Shown here in pieces: positions 46,413-55,583 of a stretch of DNA of 64,000 nucleotides; positions within the stretch are counted from its first letter, which is position 1, and every line of letters starts with the position of its first letter. Source of the DNA: Fibrobacter succinogenes (GTDB lineage Bacteria; Fibrobacterota; Fibrobacteria; Fibrobacterales; Fibrobacteraceae); the NCBI GenBank assembly GCA_902756345.1, contig CACVQR010000001.1:310001-374000 (forward strand), given 5' to 3'. The position numbers and the translations under genes were made by a program. The notes beneath the pieces were generated by a model that saw only the letters and a list, made by a program, of their open reading frames with translations, was not told the DNA's origin and made no database searches.

Positions 46413-48277
46413 ACTTTTTCCATGATTTGTTTGGCGACGGATTCCCCGTCAATTTTCAAAAGCTTGAACAAGGCAGGAATTTCGCCCTGTTCCACAAAAT
46501 GATCCGGCAGGCCAAAGCGCAACAAGCGCTTGCCTTCGAGTCCGAGATCTGCAATAAGTTCAGCCACGGCAGAACCGAAACCGCCCACCAGCGTGTTGTC
46601 TTCAAGCGTCACAATCACCTTGTGGGCGTCAAAGAGTTTGCGGTAAGCCTCGGTATCCAGCGGCTTGATAACACGAGCATCCACGACCGTCGGGTTCTTT
46701 CCGTTTTCGCGGAGAACGGCAGCCGTCTTCTTGAGTTCGTTCGTCATAAATCCTGCACCCAGGAGCAAGATGTCCTTGCCTTCTTCCAGAACCTTCGGGA
46801 GTTTCACGTCCACGGTTTCGGGAGCGGGTTTCAGGTGTTCTTCCAGTGCGGTCCCGCGCGGATATCGGATTGCGACAGGGCCCTTCATGTCGATAGACGC
46901 GCGCACCATGTCGCGCAGTTCGTTTTCGTTGCTCGGCGCCAAGATGGTGATACCCGGCACCGTGCGCAAGAATGACAAGTCGAACGCGCCATGGTGGGTC
47001 GGGCCATCGGCACCGACCAGGCCCGCACGGTCAAGCACCATCACCACATGCAAGTTCTGCAAGGCAATGTCGTGCATAATCTGGTCGTAGGCGCGCTGCA
47101 TAAAGCTCGAATAAATCGCGACCACCGGAACCACGCCGTCGCAGGCAAGACCCGAGGCAAACGTGAGCGCATGTTCTTCGGCAATGCCCACGTCAATCAC
47201 GCGGTCCGGAAGTTCCTTCGCCACAATATCCATACCGCAACCGGTAGGCATGGCTGCCGTAATGCCGATAATGCGGTCATCCTTCTTCGCGAGTTCAAGC
47301 AACGTCTGCCCGAACACATGCGTGAGTGACGGGTTCGGCTTTCCCGGAGCAAGCGGAAGTCCGCTTTCAGGGTCGAAAGGTCCAATGCCGTGCCACTTGG
47401 TCGGGTTCTTCACGGCCGCATCAAGCCCGCGTCCCTTCTCGGTCAAGATATGCACCAAGCACGGGCCCGGCTGTTCCTTGACGCGCTGCAACAGCATAAT
47501 CAGCTCGTTGATGTCGTGACCGTCGATCGGGCCAAAGTAACGAATGCCCAAATCTTCAAAGAAGCGTCCCGGCTTTACCGCAGTCTTCGCGGCGCGTTCC
47601 GCCTGCAGGAACAAGTCGCGGAAACGCGATCCCAAAATTCCCGGAAGGCGCTTCATCAGGCGGTCGAGGTCCGAACGCATCTTGTTGTAGACCGGGTCCG
47701 AAATCACGCGGTTCAGGTACTTGCTGAAGTTACCCACGTTCGGGGCGATGCTCATCTTGTTGTCATTCAAGATGATGGTCATGTTCTGCTTCGAAAGACC
47801 GGCATTGTTGATGGCTTCGTAAGCCATTCCGCCTGTCATGGAGCCGTCACCGATGACTGCGACCACGCTGTTCTTGCGCTTGAAGTGGTCGCGAGCCACG
47901 GCAAAGCCGAGGGCTGCAGAAATAGAGGTCGTCGCGTGTCCGGCGCCGTAGCAGTCGTACTCGCTTTCGTTCCTCTTCAAGAATCCGGAAATGCCTCCCT
48001 GCTGGCGAAGCGTCTCGAAACGGTCGAAACGTCCCGTCAAAAGCTTGTGCACGTAAGCTTGGTGCCCTACGTCCCACACGATTTTATCGTCAGGAGCATT
48101 GAACACGTAATGCAAGGCAAGCGTCAGTTCCACGACACCCAGGCTAGAAGCCAGGTGACCGCCATGCTTCGCCACTTGACCGATGATGGTCTCGCGGATC
48201 TGCGACGCCAGGTGATAAAGCTCCTCGACAGAGCAATGCTTTATGTCCTGGGGGGACTTGATATTCTTAAGGTCCAT
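46409..48277 (-). CDS. dxs: 1-deoxy-D-xylulose-5-phosphate synthase
   Basis: 622 residues, normal length. It condenses pyruvate and glyceraldehyde 3-phosphate, first step of the MEP isoprenoid route. Thiamine diphosphate site GDGSMTGGMAYEAINNAG, N-terminal HLASSLGVVELTLALH, and transketolase-like VGIAEEHALTFASGLA and GPTHHGAFDLSFLR. It starts inside the TAATG at the end of ispA. Confidence 0.97.
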   Translation of the reverse strand: MDLKNIKSPQDIKHCSVEELYHLASQIRETIIGQVAKHGGHLASSLGVVELTLALHYVFNAPDDKIVWDVGHQAYVHKLLTGRFDRFETLRQQGGISGFLKRNESEYDCYGAGHATTSISAALGFAVARDHFKRKNSVVAVIGDGSMTGGMAYEAINNAGLSKQNMTIILNDNKMSIAPNVGNFSKYLNRVISDPVYNKMRSDLDRLMKRLPGILGSRFRDLFLQAERAAKTAVKPGRFFEDLGIRYFGPIDGHDINELIMLLQRVKEQPGPCLVHILTEKGRGLDAAVKNPTKWHGIGPFDPESGLPLAPGKPNPSLTHVFGQTLLELAKKDDRIIGITAAMPTGCGMDIVAKELPDRVIDVGIAEEHALTFASGLACDGVVPVVAIYSSFMQRAYDQIMHDIALQNLHVVMVLDRAGLVGADGPTHHGAFDLSFLRTVPGITILAPSNENELRDMVRASIDMKGPVAIRYPRGTALEEHLKPAPETVDVKLPKVLEEGKDILLLGAGFMTNELKKTAAVLRENGKNPTVVDARVIKPLDTEAYRKLFDAHKVIVTLEDNTLVGGFGSAVAELIADLGLEGKRLLRFGLPDHFVEQGEIPALFKLLKIDGESVAKQIMEKV

Positions 48278-49164
48278 TAGTTAACCCTGGTAATGATGAA
48301 TGCGGCAATGGAGCGCAGAATCGTGGTGTCGCACTTGAGGCCATCCAAAGCCTTGAGCGATTCCTCGTACAGTTCGTGTGCACGCTCGCGGGACTTGTCG
48401 AGACCCACGAGAGCCGGGTATGTCGCCTTCCCCTTTTCGATGTCGGAACCGGCATCCTTGCCCAGTTCCTCGGTCGTAGAAACGATGTCCAGAATGTCGT
48501 CCACAATCTGGAATGCAAGGCCGATGGAACGGCCATAGTCGCGAATAGCCTCGATAGACTTGTCGTCGGCACCGGCAAGCATCGCACCCACCTGGAGAGC
48601 CGCCTCGATGAGGGCCGCCGTCTTGTGGTAATGGATGTAATCGACCGTATCAAGGTCCACCTTCTTGCCTTCACACTCGATGTCGATCATTTCGCCACCG
48701 ATAAGGCCGTAGGTGCTGAGCAGGTGCGCAAGCACTTCGATCGCCTTCGCATTGCCCGTCTTGCCCATCAGTTCAAAAGCCAAAACGCAAAGGGCATCGC
48801 CCGCCATGACGGCGGTGGCTTCGCCGAACTGCTTATGGCTCGTGGGCTTTCCGCGCCTAAAGTCATCGTTGTCGATGCAGGGCAGGTCATCGTGAATGAG
48901 GGAGAAGGTGTGAATCATTTCAAGGGCGCTCATGGCGTAGTCCACCGATTCGCCCTTGCCGCCGAACATGTCAAACGCAGCGCGAACAAGTGCCGGGCGG
49001 AGTCTCTTTCCACCGGCGAACATCGAATAACGCATCGCCTCGTGGAGCCTTTCCGGACGGTCGGCTACGGGCGGCAAAAATTCATCAAACTTCTTTTCCG
49101 CTTCTTTCGAGATGCGGGACAGGTAATCGAGGGCAACAGCCGCTTCTTTTTCAAGGGTTTCCAT
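48277..49164 (-). CDS. ispA: Geranyl/farnesyl diphosphate synthase
   Basis: 295 residues from the ATG at 49164; longer in-frame starts run into the intergenic AT-rich leader. First aspartate-rich motif LIHDDLPCIDNDDFRRGKPT (DDx4D type), second FQIVDDILD, and GGKRLRPAL near residue 50. It builds C10-C15 prenyl diphosphates from products of the MEP route, which begins with the next gene, dxs. Confidence 0.95.
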   Translation of the reverse strand: METLEKEAAVALDYLSRISKEAEKKFDEFLPPVADRPERLHEAMRYSMFAGGKRLRPALVRAAFDMFGGKGESVDYAMSALEMIHTFSLIHDDLPCIDNDDFRRGKPTSHKQFGEATAVMAGDALCVLAFELMGKTGNAKAIEVLAHLLSTYGLIGGEMIDIECEGKKVDLDTVDYIHYHKTAALIEAALQVGAMLAGADDKSIEAIRDYGRSIGLAFQIVDDILDIVSTTEELGKDAGSDIEKGKATYPALVGLDKSRERAHELYEESLKALDGLKCDTTILRSIAAFIITRVN

Positions 49165-49245
49165 ATAACCCCAAAGATACTTAATTTCGTGATTGTATAC
49201 AAGACTAAACAGAGCGAAACAAGCCCGCAAGATGCGAAAAAACAC

Positions 49246-49270
49246 ATAAAAAACCGCCCTTTTAAGGCGG
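49246..49270 (-). terminator. Rho-independent terminator after the repeat-domain lipoprotein gene
   Basis: Minus strand: CCGCC-TTAAAAG-GGCGG followed by six Ts. It separates the lipoprotein gene from ispA. Confidence 0.7.
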
Positions 49271-49301
49271 CTTTTACTTGTAAGAAAATTGTATTTGTTC
49301 C

Positions 49302-51008
49302 TTAGAACAGAGCACCGTAAATCGTCACGTTGTCGATGTAGAATTCGGTGCCGTCCTGCGGGAAAATGTGGAGCTGCTTGACCAAGTATTTTACGCCACT
49401 CCAAGAGGTAAAGCAAGTTTCCGTCTTGGCGTTTCCGACACAGAGTTCTGCCGGGTTCACGTTAATGTGTTGCCATTTTTCAGTGATAGGCATCCAATCG
49501 GTAGCTGCCTTCAGGCTCTTGGTGTCATTGATGTAGTTTTCAAGCGAAAGGCGAATGTTGCCATCGCCCTTGACGTCGAACACGACGGAATCGATCGCGG
49601 AGAAATTCATCTCGTGTTCGAAGGTCGTTCCGACAAGCACCCAGGCGTAATCGTCATCGGCAAGCTTGTATTCGCCATGGAACACCTTGGACTTGCGAGT
49701 CGAATCGTATACAATGCCGTCGGCCACGTTTTTCGCCAAAGGCGTAAGCGTCGTACCCTTGAAGAGTGCGTCCGTATTCACGTACCAACTCTTGATACCG
49801 TCTTCAAAGTCCTGCAGCACCATCACGGGGTTCGTGAACTTGGTACTGTACGGCTCGGCAATCGCCTTCCATTCGGCATACAGGGTCTTTGCGCTATCCG
49901 GCATCACAAAGTAGATATCGAGCGAATCCCTTGCCGGCACGCTGGGCAACACATAAGAGCCCGCGTTATTTGTCTTGACCAACAAATCGAGGCCGTAAAC
50001 GCCCACCCACAGGTATTCTTCACCGGTACGGAGCGTTACCTTGCTCGAAATAGAGGCAGTCGCTTCCAGGCGGAGCGTGTCGAGCTTCGCGAGGTCCTTG
50101 GCCTTGTAGACTTTGGAGTATGCAAATCCGTCCTTGGTAACCGTCAAGCGGTAATTGCCCGAGTCGGGCCATTCCATTTCAAAACGGCCATTCTTGTCGG
50201 TACGCAGGTCAGATTCCACCATCGTGTTCTGCACGGCGTAATCCTCAACCTTGGCATCGGCGGCGCGCAGGGCGACCGTTGCATACGTTGCCGGAGTTCC
50301 GTCCTTGAGCAAAGCCAAGACCTGCAGCAGCTTTTCAGGTTCAACCGTATCTTCCGGAGTCGTATCTTCAGGGGCCGCGGTTTCGCGGTAATCCTGCATA
50401 ATCGATTCCATCGGAGATACAAAGAGGTCCTTTTCGCCCAAGCTCTTGTCGAAGTCCTCGTTCACGAAGTACAGCTGCAAGGAGTCATTGGCCGGAATAG
50501 ACGAAAGCGCGAACCAACCGGATTCATCGGTCTTCACCAAGACATCGGTACCCACGATACCGACCCATACCGTAGACGATCCTTCAGGAACATCCACGAC
50601 ACCGGTAAGCACGGCGGTCGGTTCGAGGCGCACGGTATCTGGCTTGAGCGAAACACCCGCTTCTGCAAATTCATTGCGGGTCAAAACCCTGGAATAGGCC
50701 ACACCGTCGCGAACCACCGTCAATCGATACTTGCCGTCAGCCGGGATTTCAACCTTGAAGTTGCCCTTTTCGTCGGCATAGGAATCCGCAATCACGAGGG
50801 CATTCACTTCGTCAGCGGACGATTCCTTATAGTCCACCTTACGGAGAGCCACAGTCGCATAAGATGCAGGCTGGCCATCAATAAGAGCAAGTCCGTTCGT
50901 AGTAATACTACCCGGACCACCAGCCACGTCATCCTTGTTATTGGAACAGGCAACCAAACCCGCTAACGACAGCGAGAGCAAAGGCAAAAGAAAGAGCGAT
51001 TTTCTCAT
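49302..51008 (-). CDS. Surface lipoprotein with two carboxypeptidase-regulatory-like repeats and a beta-sandwich end
   Basis: 568 residues. Lipobox AGLVAC at about 16-21. Two related modules (about 35-215 and 238-375), each starting DGxPAxYATVALR and containing GKYRLTVVRDGVAYSRV or GNYRLTVTKDGFAYSKV, then a WVGI / WVGV strand, as in Ig-like carboxypeptidase-regulatory domains. The C-terminal 170 residues look like a carbohydrate-binding beta-sandwich (FDVKGDGNIRLSLEN, KWQHINVNP, FYIDNVTIYG). Probably binds polysaccharide at the cell surface. Overlaps the TIGR02147 regulator gene by four bases. Confidence 0.75.
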   Translation of the reverse strand: MRKSLFLLPLLSLSLAGLVACSNNKDDVAGGPGSITTNGLALIDGQPASYATVALRKVDYKESSADEVNALVIADSYADEKGNFKVEIPADGKYRLTVVRDGVAYSRVLTRNEFAEAGVSLKPDTVRLEPTAVLTGVVDVPEGSSTVWVGIVGTDVLVKTDESGWFALSSIPANDSLQLYFVNEDFDKSLGEKDLFVSPMESIMQDYRETAAPEDTTPEDTVEPEKLLQVLALLKDGTPATYATVALRAADAKVEDYAVQNTMVESDLRTDKNGRFEMEWPDSGNYRLTVTKDGFAYSKVYKAKDLAKLDTLRLEATASISSKVTLRTGEEYLWVGVYGLDLLVKTNNAGSYVLPSVPARDSLDIYFVMPDSAKTLYAEWKAIAEPYSTKFTNPVMVLQDFEDGIKSWYVNTDALFKGTTLTPLAKNVADGIVYDSTRKSKVFHGEYKLADDDYAWVLVGTTFEHEMNFSAIDSVVFDVKGDGNIRLSLENYINDTKSLKAATDWMPITEKWQHINVNPAELCVGNAKTETCFTSWSGVKYLVKQLHIFPQDGTEFYIDNVTIYGALF

Positions 51009-51847
51009 TTTTCTTTCTCCTTTTCCTTCAGGGGTTTGGTGAATGCCAAGGGGAACATCTGGATGTTCAACTGGAATACAGTATCGTCATCCGTCCCTTC
51101 TTGGGATAAACGTAGTAAATCTTCGCGGAAAGCGTTAATCTTTTCGCGCAGGAGCTGGATATCGTCCATGCAAAAAGTCATGGTGACCGTGCTAATGTCC
51201 CTGAGGAACGGCTGGTGCCTGTCCAGGGATTCGTCGGCAAGGCGGATTGTTTCGTGCTGGAATGCACGTACAGCCTGAGAACGCCAGTTCCCCCCCGTCG
51301 ATACAAAGGTGTCGTTCACCTTCCAGTAGCCGTCGCGGTCGGTCGAAATCATGTTGAGGTCCGCAAGCAGCTTGACGGCGTCGCGGGCTTCTTTTTCGGT
51401 GATATTCGGGGTGCAGCTTTCGGCAAGCCCCTGGTAGTCGTCCTTGAACTTGCAAATGCCAATCACGGAACGTATGGCATTGTAGTACCAGTGACGGTAG
51501 AATTCCAGTTCCTTCTTTTGCAACAACTTAAGAGAAACGCCCTTCAGGGCCTGCATGCGTTCGTAGTGTTGCAAGGCGTCGGCGTCGGTCTTGGCGCGGC
51601 CGAAATACACCATTTCAGCCCAATAGTCGGCTTCTTTGCCTTCAAGTTCGAAGAATTCCGCTGCGGGCTTAATCAGACTAAGGGGCAAGTGGATCTTGCC
51701 CTGCGATACGCGAAGAAGGTTGCCAGGATCAGCGCCCATCTTCATGGCCATGTAGCGCCACGAAATGACAGTCTTACGCTGCTTAAAATCCTCAAAAGCA
51801 TCCCTCAACCATTCGCGATAGTCCGTATATTCAAAAATCTTCTTCAT
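51005..51847 (-). CDS. TIGR02147 family protein, probable transcription regulator
   Basis: 280 residues. IFEYTDYREWLRDAFEDFKQ, ISWRYMAMKMGADPGNLLRVSQGK (helix-turn-helix-like), EADYWAEMVYFGRAKTDADA and the C-terminal VTMTFCMDDIQLLREKI are the pattern of TIGR02147, an expanded family in Fibrobacter. The DNA-binding role is inferred. It is translated just ahead of the surface lipoprotein (ATGA overlap), suggesting a regulator-target pair. Confidence 0.88.
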   Translation of the reverse strand: MKKIFEYTDYREWLRDAFEDFKQRKTVISWRYMAMKMGADPGNLLRVSQGKIHLPLSLIKPAAEFFELEGKEADYWAEMVYFGRAKTDADALQHYERMQALKGVSLKLLQKKELEFYRHWYYNAIRSVIGICKFKDDYQGLAESCTPNITEKEARDAVKLLADLNMISTDRDGYWKVNDTFVSTGGNWRSQAVRAFQHETIRLADESLDRHQPFLRDISTVTMTFCMDDIQLLREKINAFREDLLRLSQEGTDDDTVFQLNIQMFPLAFTKPLKEKEKEK

Positions 51848-51893
51848 AACTATAAAGATAAATCATTGACTATCAAAACCCTATGCCACAGAA

Positions 51894-52280
51894 TCAATCT
51901 CCGTTGTGGAAGTTTACAACGACTTTACAATCGGCATCACAGGTAGCCTCCCAACGGCATTCCGGCTTGTCCATTATGGACAAATCCTTGCAAATTCCGT
52001 CAAATTTGAGGATTTTGGGGTTTTCGGGGCTACGGCCGTAGGTGACCTTGTAGCTCAGTTCGCCGGCGCTAGAGGCCTGCACCGGCGGTTCGGCCATCAG
52101 GCGTGCCGTGAGCAAAATCACACACTCGTCCTTGCGGGGCATCAGGGTTTCATCTTCGCCCTCGGCCAAGACCCAATGCATCTGGAGCGGCTTGAAGTCG
52201 ACCTCGGGTTCGTGCTTGGCACAACCCGACAGGAGGAGAACAGATAAAACGAAGAGACAAAAAGCAACAAATAAACGCAA
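51894..52280 (-). CDS. Small lipoprotein of unknown function
   Basis: About 128 residues if started at the TTG at 52280; signal peptide RLFVAFCLFVLSVLLLSGC with Cys at the lipobox. An ATG at 52391 is in frame and would add 37 residues, but these are the translation of a dispersed repeat (52282-52377). The mature part has three more Cys near the end (ICKDL, ECRWEATCDADC). Not recognised. Confidence 0.65.
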   Translation of the reverse strand: MRLFVAFCLFVLSVLLLSGCAKHEPEVDFKPLQMHWVLAEGEDETLMPRKDECVILLTARLMAEPPVQASSAGELSYKVTYGRSPENPKILKFDGICKDLSIMDKPECRWEATCDADCKVVVNFHNGD

Positions 52281-52281
52281 A

Positions 52282-52377
52282 ACTGGATCCTTCGACTTCG
52301 GGCTACGCCCTTCTCCACAAGGTGGATAACAGCCACTAAGGGACTCAGTCCCAAGTGTTGTATAGCTCAGGATGATA
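52282..52377 (-). repeat. Dispersed TGTCATTCTG-family repeat at the 5' end of a lipoprotein gene
   Basis: Minus strand: ATCATCCTGAGCTATACAAC, GGGACTGAGTCCC hairpin, CCACCTTGTGG, then GCCCGAAGTCGAAGGATCCAG. It stands between any upstream promoter and the signal peptide. Confidence 0.7.
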
Positions 52378-52389
52378 CGTTTATTTTTC

Positions 52390-52423
52390 ATTTTTTCCGA
52401 ATTCTGAATTCCGAATTCCGAAC
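52390..52423. repeat. GAATTC-type short repeats
   Basis: CCGAATTCTGAATTCCGAAT, then TCCGAAC, directly after the stop of the GGDEF gene; same family as 43118-43265. Confidence 0.65.
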
Positions 52424-53752
52424 TTACCTGGTATGGCGGAACGTTGCACTCGTGACGCGGTTACGGCCGTTTTCCTTAGAGGCGTAAAGGGCCTTGTCGG
52501 CGCGTTCGAACAGGCGCTTCGGGTCTTCGCCGGCGATCATTTCGGCAATACCGAAGGAGCAGGTAATCTTCTGCTGCTTGATCAGCTGCGAGTTCTCGAT
52601 TGCCATACGGAGCTTTTCGGCAAGGAACTGGGCATTCTGGATCGGCGTATCGCCGCACAGAATCACGAATTCTTCGCCACCCCAACGCACCAGGGCGTCG
52701 GTATTACGGATCTTGCTCTGGATGAGCTTGGCGAGGTTCACAAGGACTTCGTCGCCCACCATGTGGCCGTAAGTATCGTTCACATGCTTGAAATGGTCGA
52801 TATCCAGAATCACGAAGGACACCGGACTGTCGTTCTTTTGCAGGTTTTCCTGTTCGCGCATGAGCACGCTGCTAAAGCCGGCACGGTTCAGGCAACCCGT
52901 AAGCGGGTCTTCCTTGCTGGACTTTTCGTATTCGCTCTTCTCGATTTCGAGGGCGCGCAAGTTCTTTTCAAGTTCTTCACGCTTCTTCTTGCTTGCCGTA
53001 CGTTCGCGGCTGTAGTCAAAGAAGCGGATCATCAAAATCACGAAGAAGGTAATGAACCAGAGGGCCACGAGAGCCGTCGAAAGTTCAGCCTTCGAAATCT
53101 TCTTGCCCTTGAAGCAGAGGCCCTTGATTTCAAGCGTTCCGTAACCAAGCGGAGCATTCGTACCCGTTTGGATTTCAATCAGCGGAATGTTCGAAAGGTC
53201 GACCCTTGCGTTATGGACGTTAACACCGTTCTGGGCGACCCACCAGCTGGCCACGCGGAATTCCTGCGGAACGAACACGGCCGGGTAGGTTTCTTCCAGC
53301 GGGAAGAATTCAATTTCGTTGAACTTAAGCGAAAGTTCATCGTCGGGGCGGGAGAACGTGCTGTCGTAGCCGCGCATGTAAAGACGTACGGTTCCTTCGC
53401 CACGGGGTTTCACCCATACAAAAATACTGTCGAACTTGGAGAGGTCCTTACCGCGGGTCTTGCCGTCACCCAAGAAAATCTTGACGCCCACATACGGGTA
53501 GGCGTAGCCTTCCTTCAGTTCGTAGTCCACGATAATGGAAGAATCGGTACGGGAAAGCTTTACAGCCGACGCACCGCCATCTGCAGAGTCCGTCTCGGCA
53601 ATAATATACGGATAGTCATGCAGGTACAAAGGCTCAATCACGTCTAGGCCATTCTGATGCGCAAAAAGTGCAATGACGGTGATTGCCAAAAGCACGAAAA
53701 TCAGAATGTTCATCCTGAACAGAACGTATATCTTCTCAAGTATCCTAGACAT
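52424..53752 (-). CDS. Membrane diguanylate cyclase with extracytoplasmic beta-sandwich sensor
   Basis: 442 residues. Membrane segments at about 11-28 and 228-246. The region between has beta-strand patterns like carbohydrate-binding sandwiches (VGVKIFLGDGKTRGKDLSKF, FVWVKPRGEGTVRLYMRGYD, LIEIQTGTNAPLGYGTLEIK). A short coiled coil (250-275) leads to a GGDEF domain with RWGGEEFVILCG and an RNTD inhibitory site exactly five residues before GGEEF. Predicted to make cyclic di-GMP under product inhibition, perhaps in response to a sugar polymer. Confidence 0.9.
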   Translation of the reverse strand: MSRILEKIYVLFRMNILIFVLLAITVIALFAHQNGLDVIEPLYLHDYPYIIAETDSADGGASAVKLSRTDSSIIVDYELKEGYAYPYVGVKIFLGDGKTRGKDLSKFDSIFVWVKPRGEGTVRLYMRGYDSTFSRPDDELSLKFNEIEFFPLEETYPAVFVPQEFRVASWWVAQNGVNVHNARVDLSNIPLIEIQTGTNAPLGYGTLEIKGLCFKGKKISKAELSTALVALWFITFFVILMIRFFDYSRERTASKKKREELEKNLRALEIEKSEYEKSSKEDPLTGCLNRAGFSSVLMREQENLQKNDSPVSFVILDIDHFKHVNDTYGHMVGDEVLVNLAKLIQSKIRNTDALVRWGGEEFVILCGDTPIQNAQFLAEKLRMAIENSQLIKQQKITCSFGIAEMIAGEDPKRLFERADKALYASKENGRNRVTSATFRHTR

Positions 53753-53856
53753 GGGAACTATCCTACCAAAATCCTCAATTTAAATATACAAAAAAGACAA
53801 AAAAAGCAATAATCTCTGCAAAAAAGAGTGTTGATACTTACGCAATAATGCGCCAA

Positions 53857-53889
53857 AAAGGGTCTTTTGTATGAAAAGAAGGACCCTTT
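53857..53889 (-). terminator. Rho-independent terminator after the CE2 esterase gene
   Basis: Arms AAAGGGTC (53857-53864) and GACCCTTT (53882-53889); on the minus strand the stem is followed by further Ts. Confidence 0.75.
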
Positions 53890-53899
53890 GCACAAAAAA

Positions 53900-55000
53900 C
53901 TAGCGGGAAAGCCACCTTCCGAGGCGCCCGATCAGGGGTCGAACCGCCTTCGCCATGTCTTCGTGTGAATGTATGTCGGGGTGTCCCAGGAGTCCCACAT
54001 TCGCCGTCGTGAGCGTCATGAATTCCAGGTCGGACTTTCCGGCAGCCTTTTGGGCGTCATAAATCGCCTTGACAGTCGGGGTCAAGTCATCGTTAGGCCA
54101 CACCTTGGTCGACAAAAGCAGGAACTTGACTCCCGGATGGGCCTTGCGGAGCTTGTCGAGAAGTTCGGCATAGGCCTTCTTGAAGGCATCGTACTTTGCG
54201 TAAGGCGGGTTCCCCTGGAAATCGTTGATTCCAATGAAAAGGACTATGACCTGCGGATGGAAAGAGTCAAAATCGTAACGAATGGACTGCTCGGAAACAC
54301 CGTTTGCAAGATCCCCCGGGGCTTCACCCGGTACTGTAAAGTCATACAAACGCGGAATCGGCCATTCCGGCACGATGTTGTCGTAATTGCGCACAAGTCC
54401 ACGCCCGCTAAAGGCATTCACCTGGAAATCGGCCTTGTAACCATCGGCAATCAGGAATGCGAAACTCTTGGAAGCGTTCGTCTTTTCGAACACCAGGGAT
54501 TCGTCCTGACCGTTCTGGCCTTCGTCGCCAAAGCCCACGGTAAACGAGTCGCCAATGAATTCAATGCGGCGGTTAGACGCCTTCGGAGGTTCGTCAAATT
54601 TGCCCGATTTGTCGGTGGCTACCCTATACAGGCGGACGCCGCCCGGATTGCTTTCGCTGATCTTGATGAGGCGATAAAGGTGCGGACCTGCACCGCCGGT
54701 CGTTTTTACTTTATACACATTCCGTGTGTTTGTTGTAAACACGGCAATCTCTCTTCCGTCTTCGTCGACACGGAATCTGGCTTCACCTTCCAATTCAAAT
54801 TCCAGCGACTTGGCCGCCGCCTTGAACTGCACCATGGCAGCCGGAGCACTTGTACGGCTATAAGCATTTCCATGTTCCCAGCGACCGCTGAACAACAGAT
54901 TCTTAGAGAACTGATCCACGGAGACCTCCGCTCCAAACGAGAATGATGACATGAGGGCAAGGCCCGCCAATGTCGAACAAATCCAATTCAAACAACGCAT
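53900..55000 (-). CDS. CE2-type carbohydrate esterase (SGNH hydrolase with jelly-roll domain)
   Basis: 366 residues. Signal peptide to about residue 23 (SSFSFGA). A beta-sandwich domain (25-140: FSGRWEHGNAYSRTSAPAAM, LEFELEGEARFRVDEDG) is typical of CE2. The SGNH domain follows: RIEFIGDSFTVGFG (nucleophile Ser), VLFIGINDFQGNP, and the catalytic His in GHPDIHSHEDMA. It likely removes acetyl groups from xylan or other plant sugars in the periplasm or outside. Confidence 0.9.
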   Translation of the reverse strand: MRCLNWICSTLAGLALMSSFSFGAEVSVDQFSKNLLFSGRWEHGNAYSRTSAPAAMVQFKAAAKSLEFELEGEARFRVDEDGREIAVFTTNTRNVYKVKTTGGAGPHLYRLIKISESNPGGVRLYRVATDKSGKFDEPPKASNRRIEFIGDSFTVGFGDEGQNGQDESLVFEKTNASKSFAFLIADGYKADFQVNAFSGRGLVRNYDNIVPEWPIPRLYDFTVPGEAPGDLANGVSEQSIRYDFDSFHPQVIVLFIGINDFQGNPPYAKYDAFKKAYAELLDKLRKAHPGVKFLLLSTKVWPNDDLTPTVKAIYDAQKAAGKSDLEFMTLTTANVGLLGHPDIHSHEDMAKAVRPLIGRLGRWLSR

Positions 55001-55026
55001 AGGGGAATAGTAGTAAAAAGTTGGTA

Positions 55027-55090
55027 GAGCTTAGTTCGCAGAACTTAGAAGAGTTATCTAAGTTCTAAAATCTAAGTTCTAAGATCTATT
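55027..55090. repeat. Short TCTAAGTTCTAA repeat tract
   Basis: GAACTTAGAAGAG, TTATCTAAGTTCTAA and AATCTAAGTTCTAAGATCT alternate between the two strands. It separates the divergent CE2 and cytochrome genes. Confidence 0.65.
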
Positions 55091-55106
55091 TTCTACATTG
55101 CTTTAC

Positions 55107-55583
55107 ATGAAACTTGCTCGGTTGGCATCTACAGGGATATTGGCCTTGGCAGCTTACGGTATGCTGCTCGGGGCCTCTGCATTTGCCGAAAACGGCAAGC
55201 CGGCCGAAACGAAATCGGCAGTGCAAAAGCCCGAACCAGGTTCCCCGGGCGACACGCTCACGCGCGAAGATGCCCGCATGGCGCTGCTTGTGTACAAGTT
55301 GCTCGACAAAGACGGCAAAATCAAGGGCGCGAACCTTGAACGCGGCGAAGAGCTCTTCATGCAAAACTGCAGACCGTGCCACGGCAACGACGGCAGGCGC
55401 TTCAACTTTTCCCCCTATTACGAAAAGCCGGCTTTCCTCGGAGACCGAGCCCGCGAAGAAATGCCGACTTTCTGGTATCATGTCAACTTTGGCGATAGCG
55501 AACGCGGCATGGCCGCCTACATCGACGAATTCACGCTAGAAGAACTCATCGACATTGCAGGCTTTGCCCAAACGCTGCCGTAA
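55107..55583 (+). CDS. Small periplasmic c-type cytochrome
   Basis: 158 residues from the ATG at 55107. Signal peptide to about ASAFA (residue 27). One haem-binding CxxCH in EELFMQNCRPCHGNDG; a later Met-containing stretch (EEMPTFWYHVNF) may supply the distal ligand. The fold suggests a class I cytochrome c. No oxidase, reductase or cytochrome assembly gene is near. A lone cytochrome c in a fermentative anaerobe lineage is noteworthy. Confidence 0.88.
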   Translation: MKLARLASTGILALAAYGMLLGASAFAENGKPAETKSAVQKPEPGSPGDTLTREDARMALLVYKLLDKDGKIKGANLERGEELFMQNCRPCHGNDGRRFNFSPYYEKPAFLGDRAREEMPTFWYHVNFGDSERGMAAYIDEFTLEELIDIAGFAQTLP

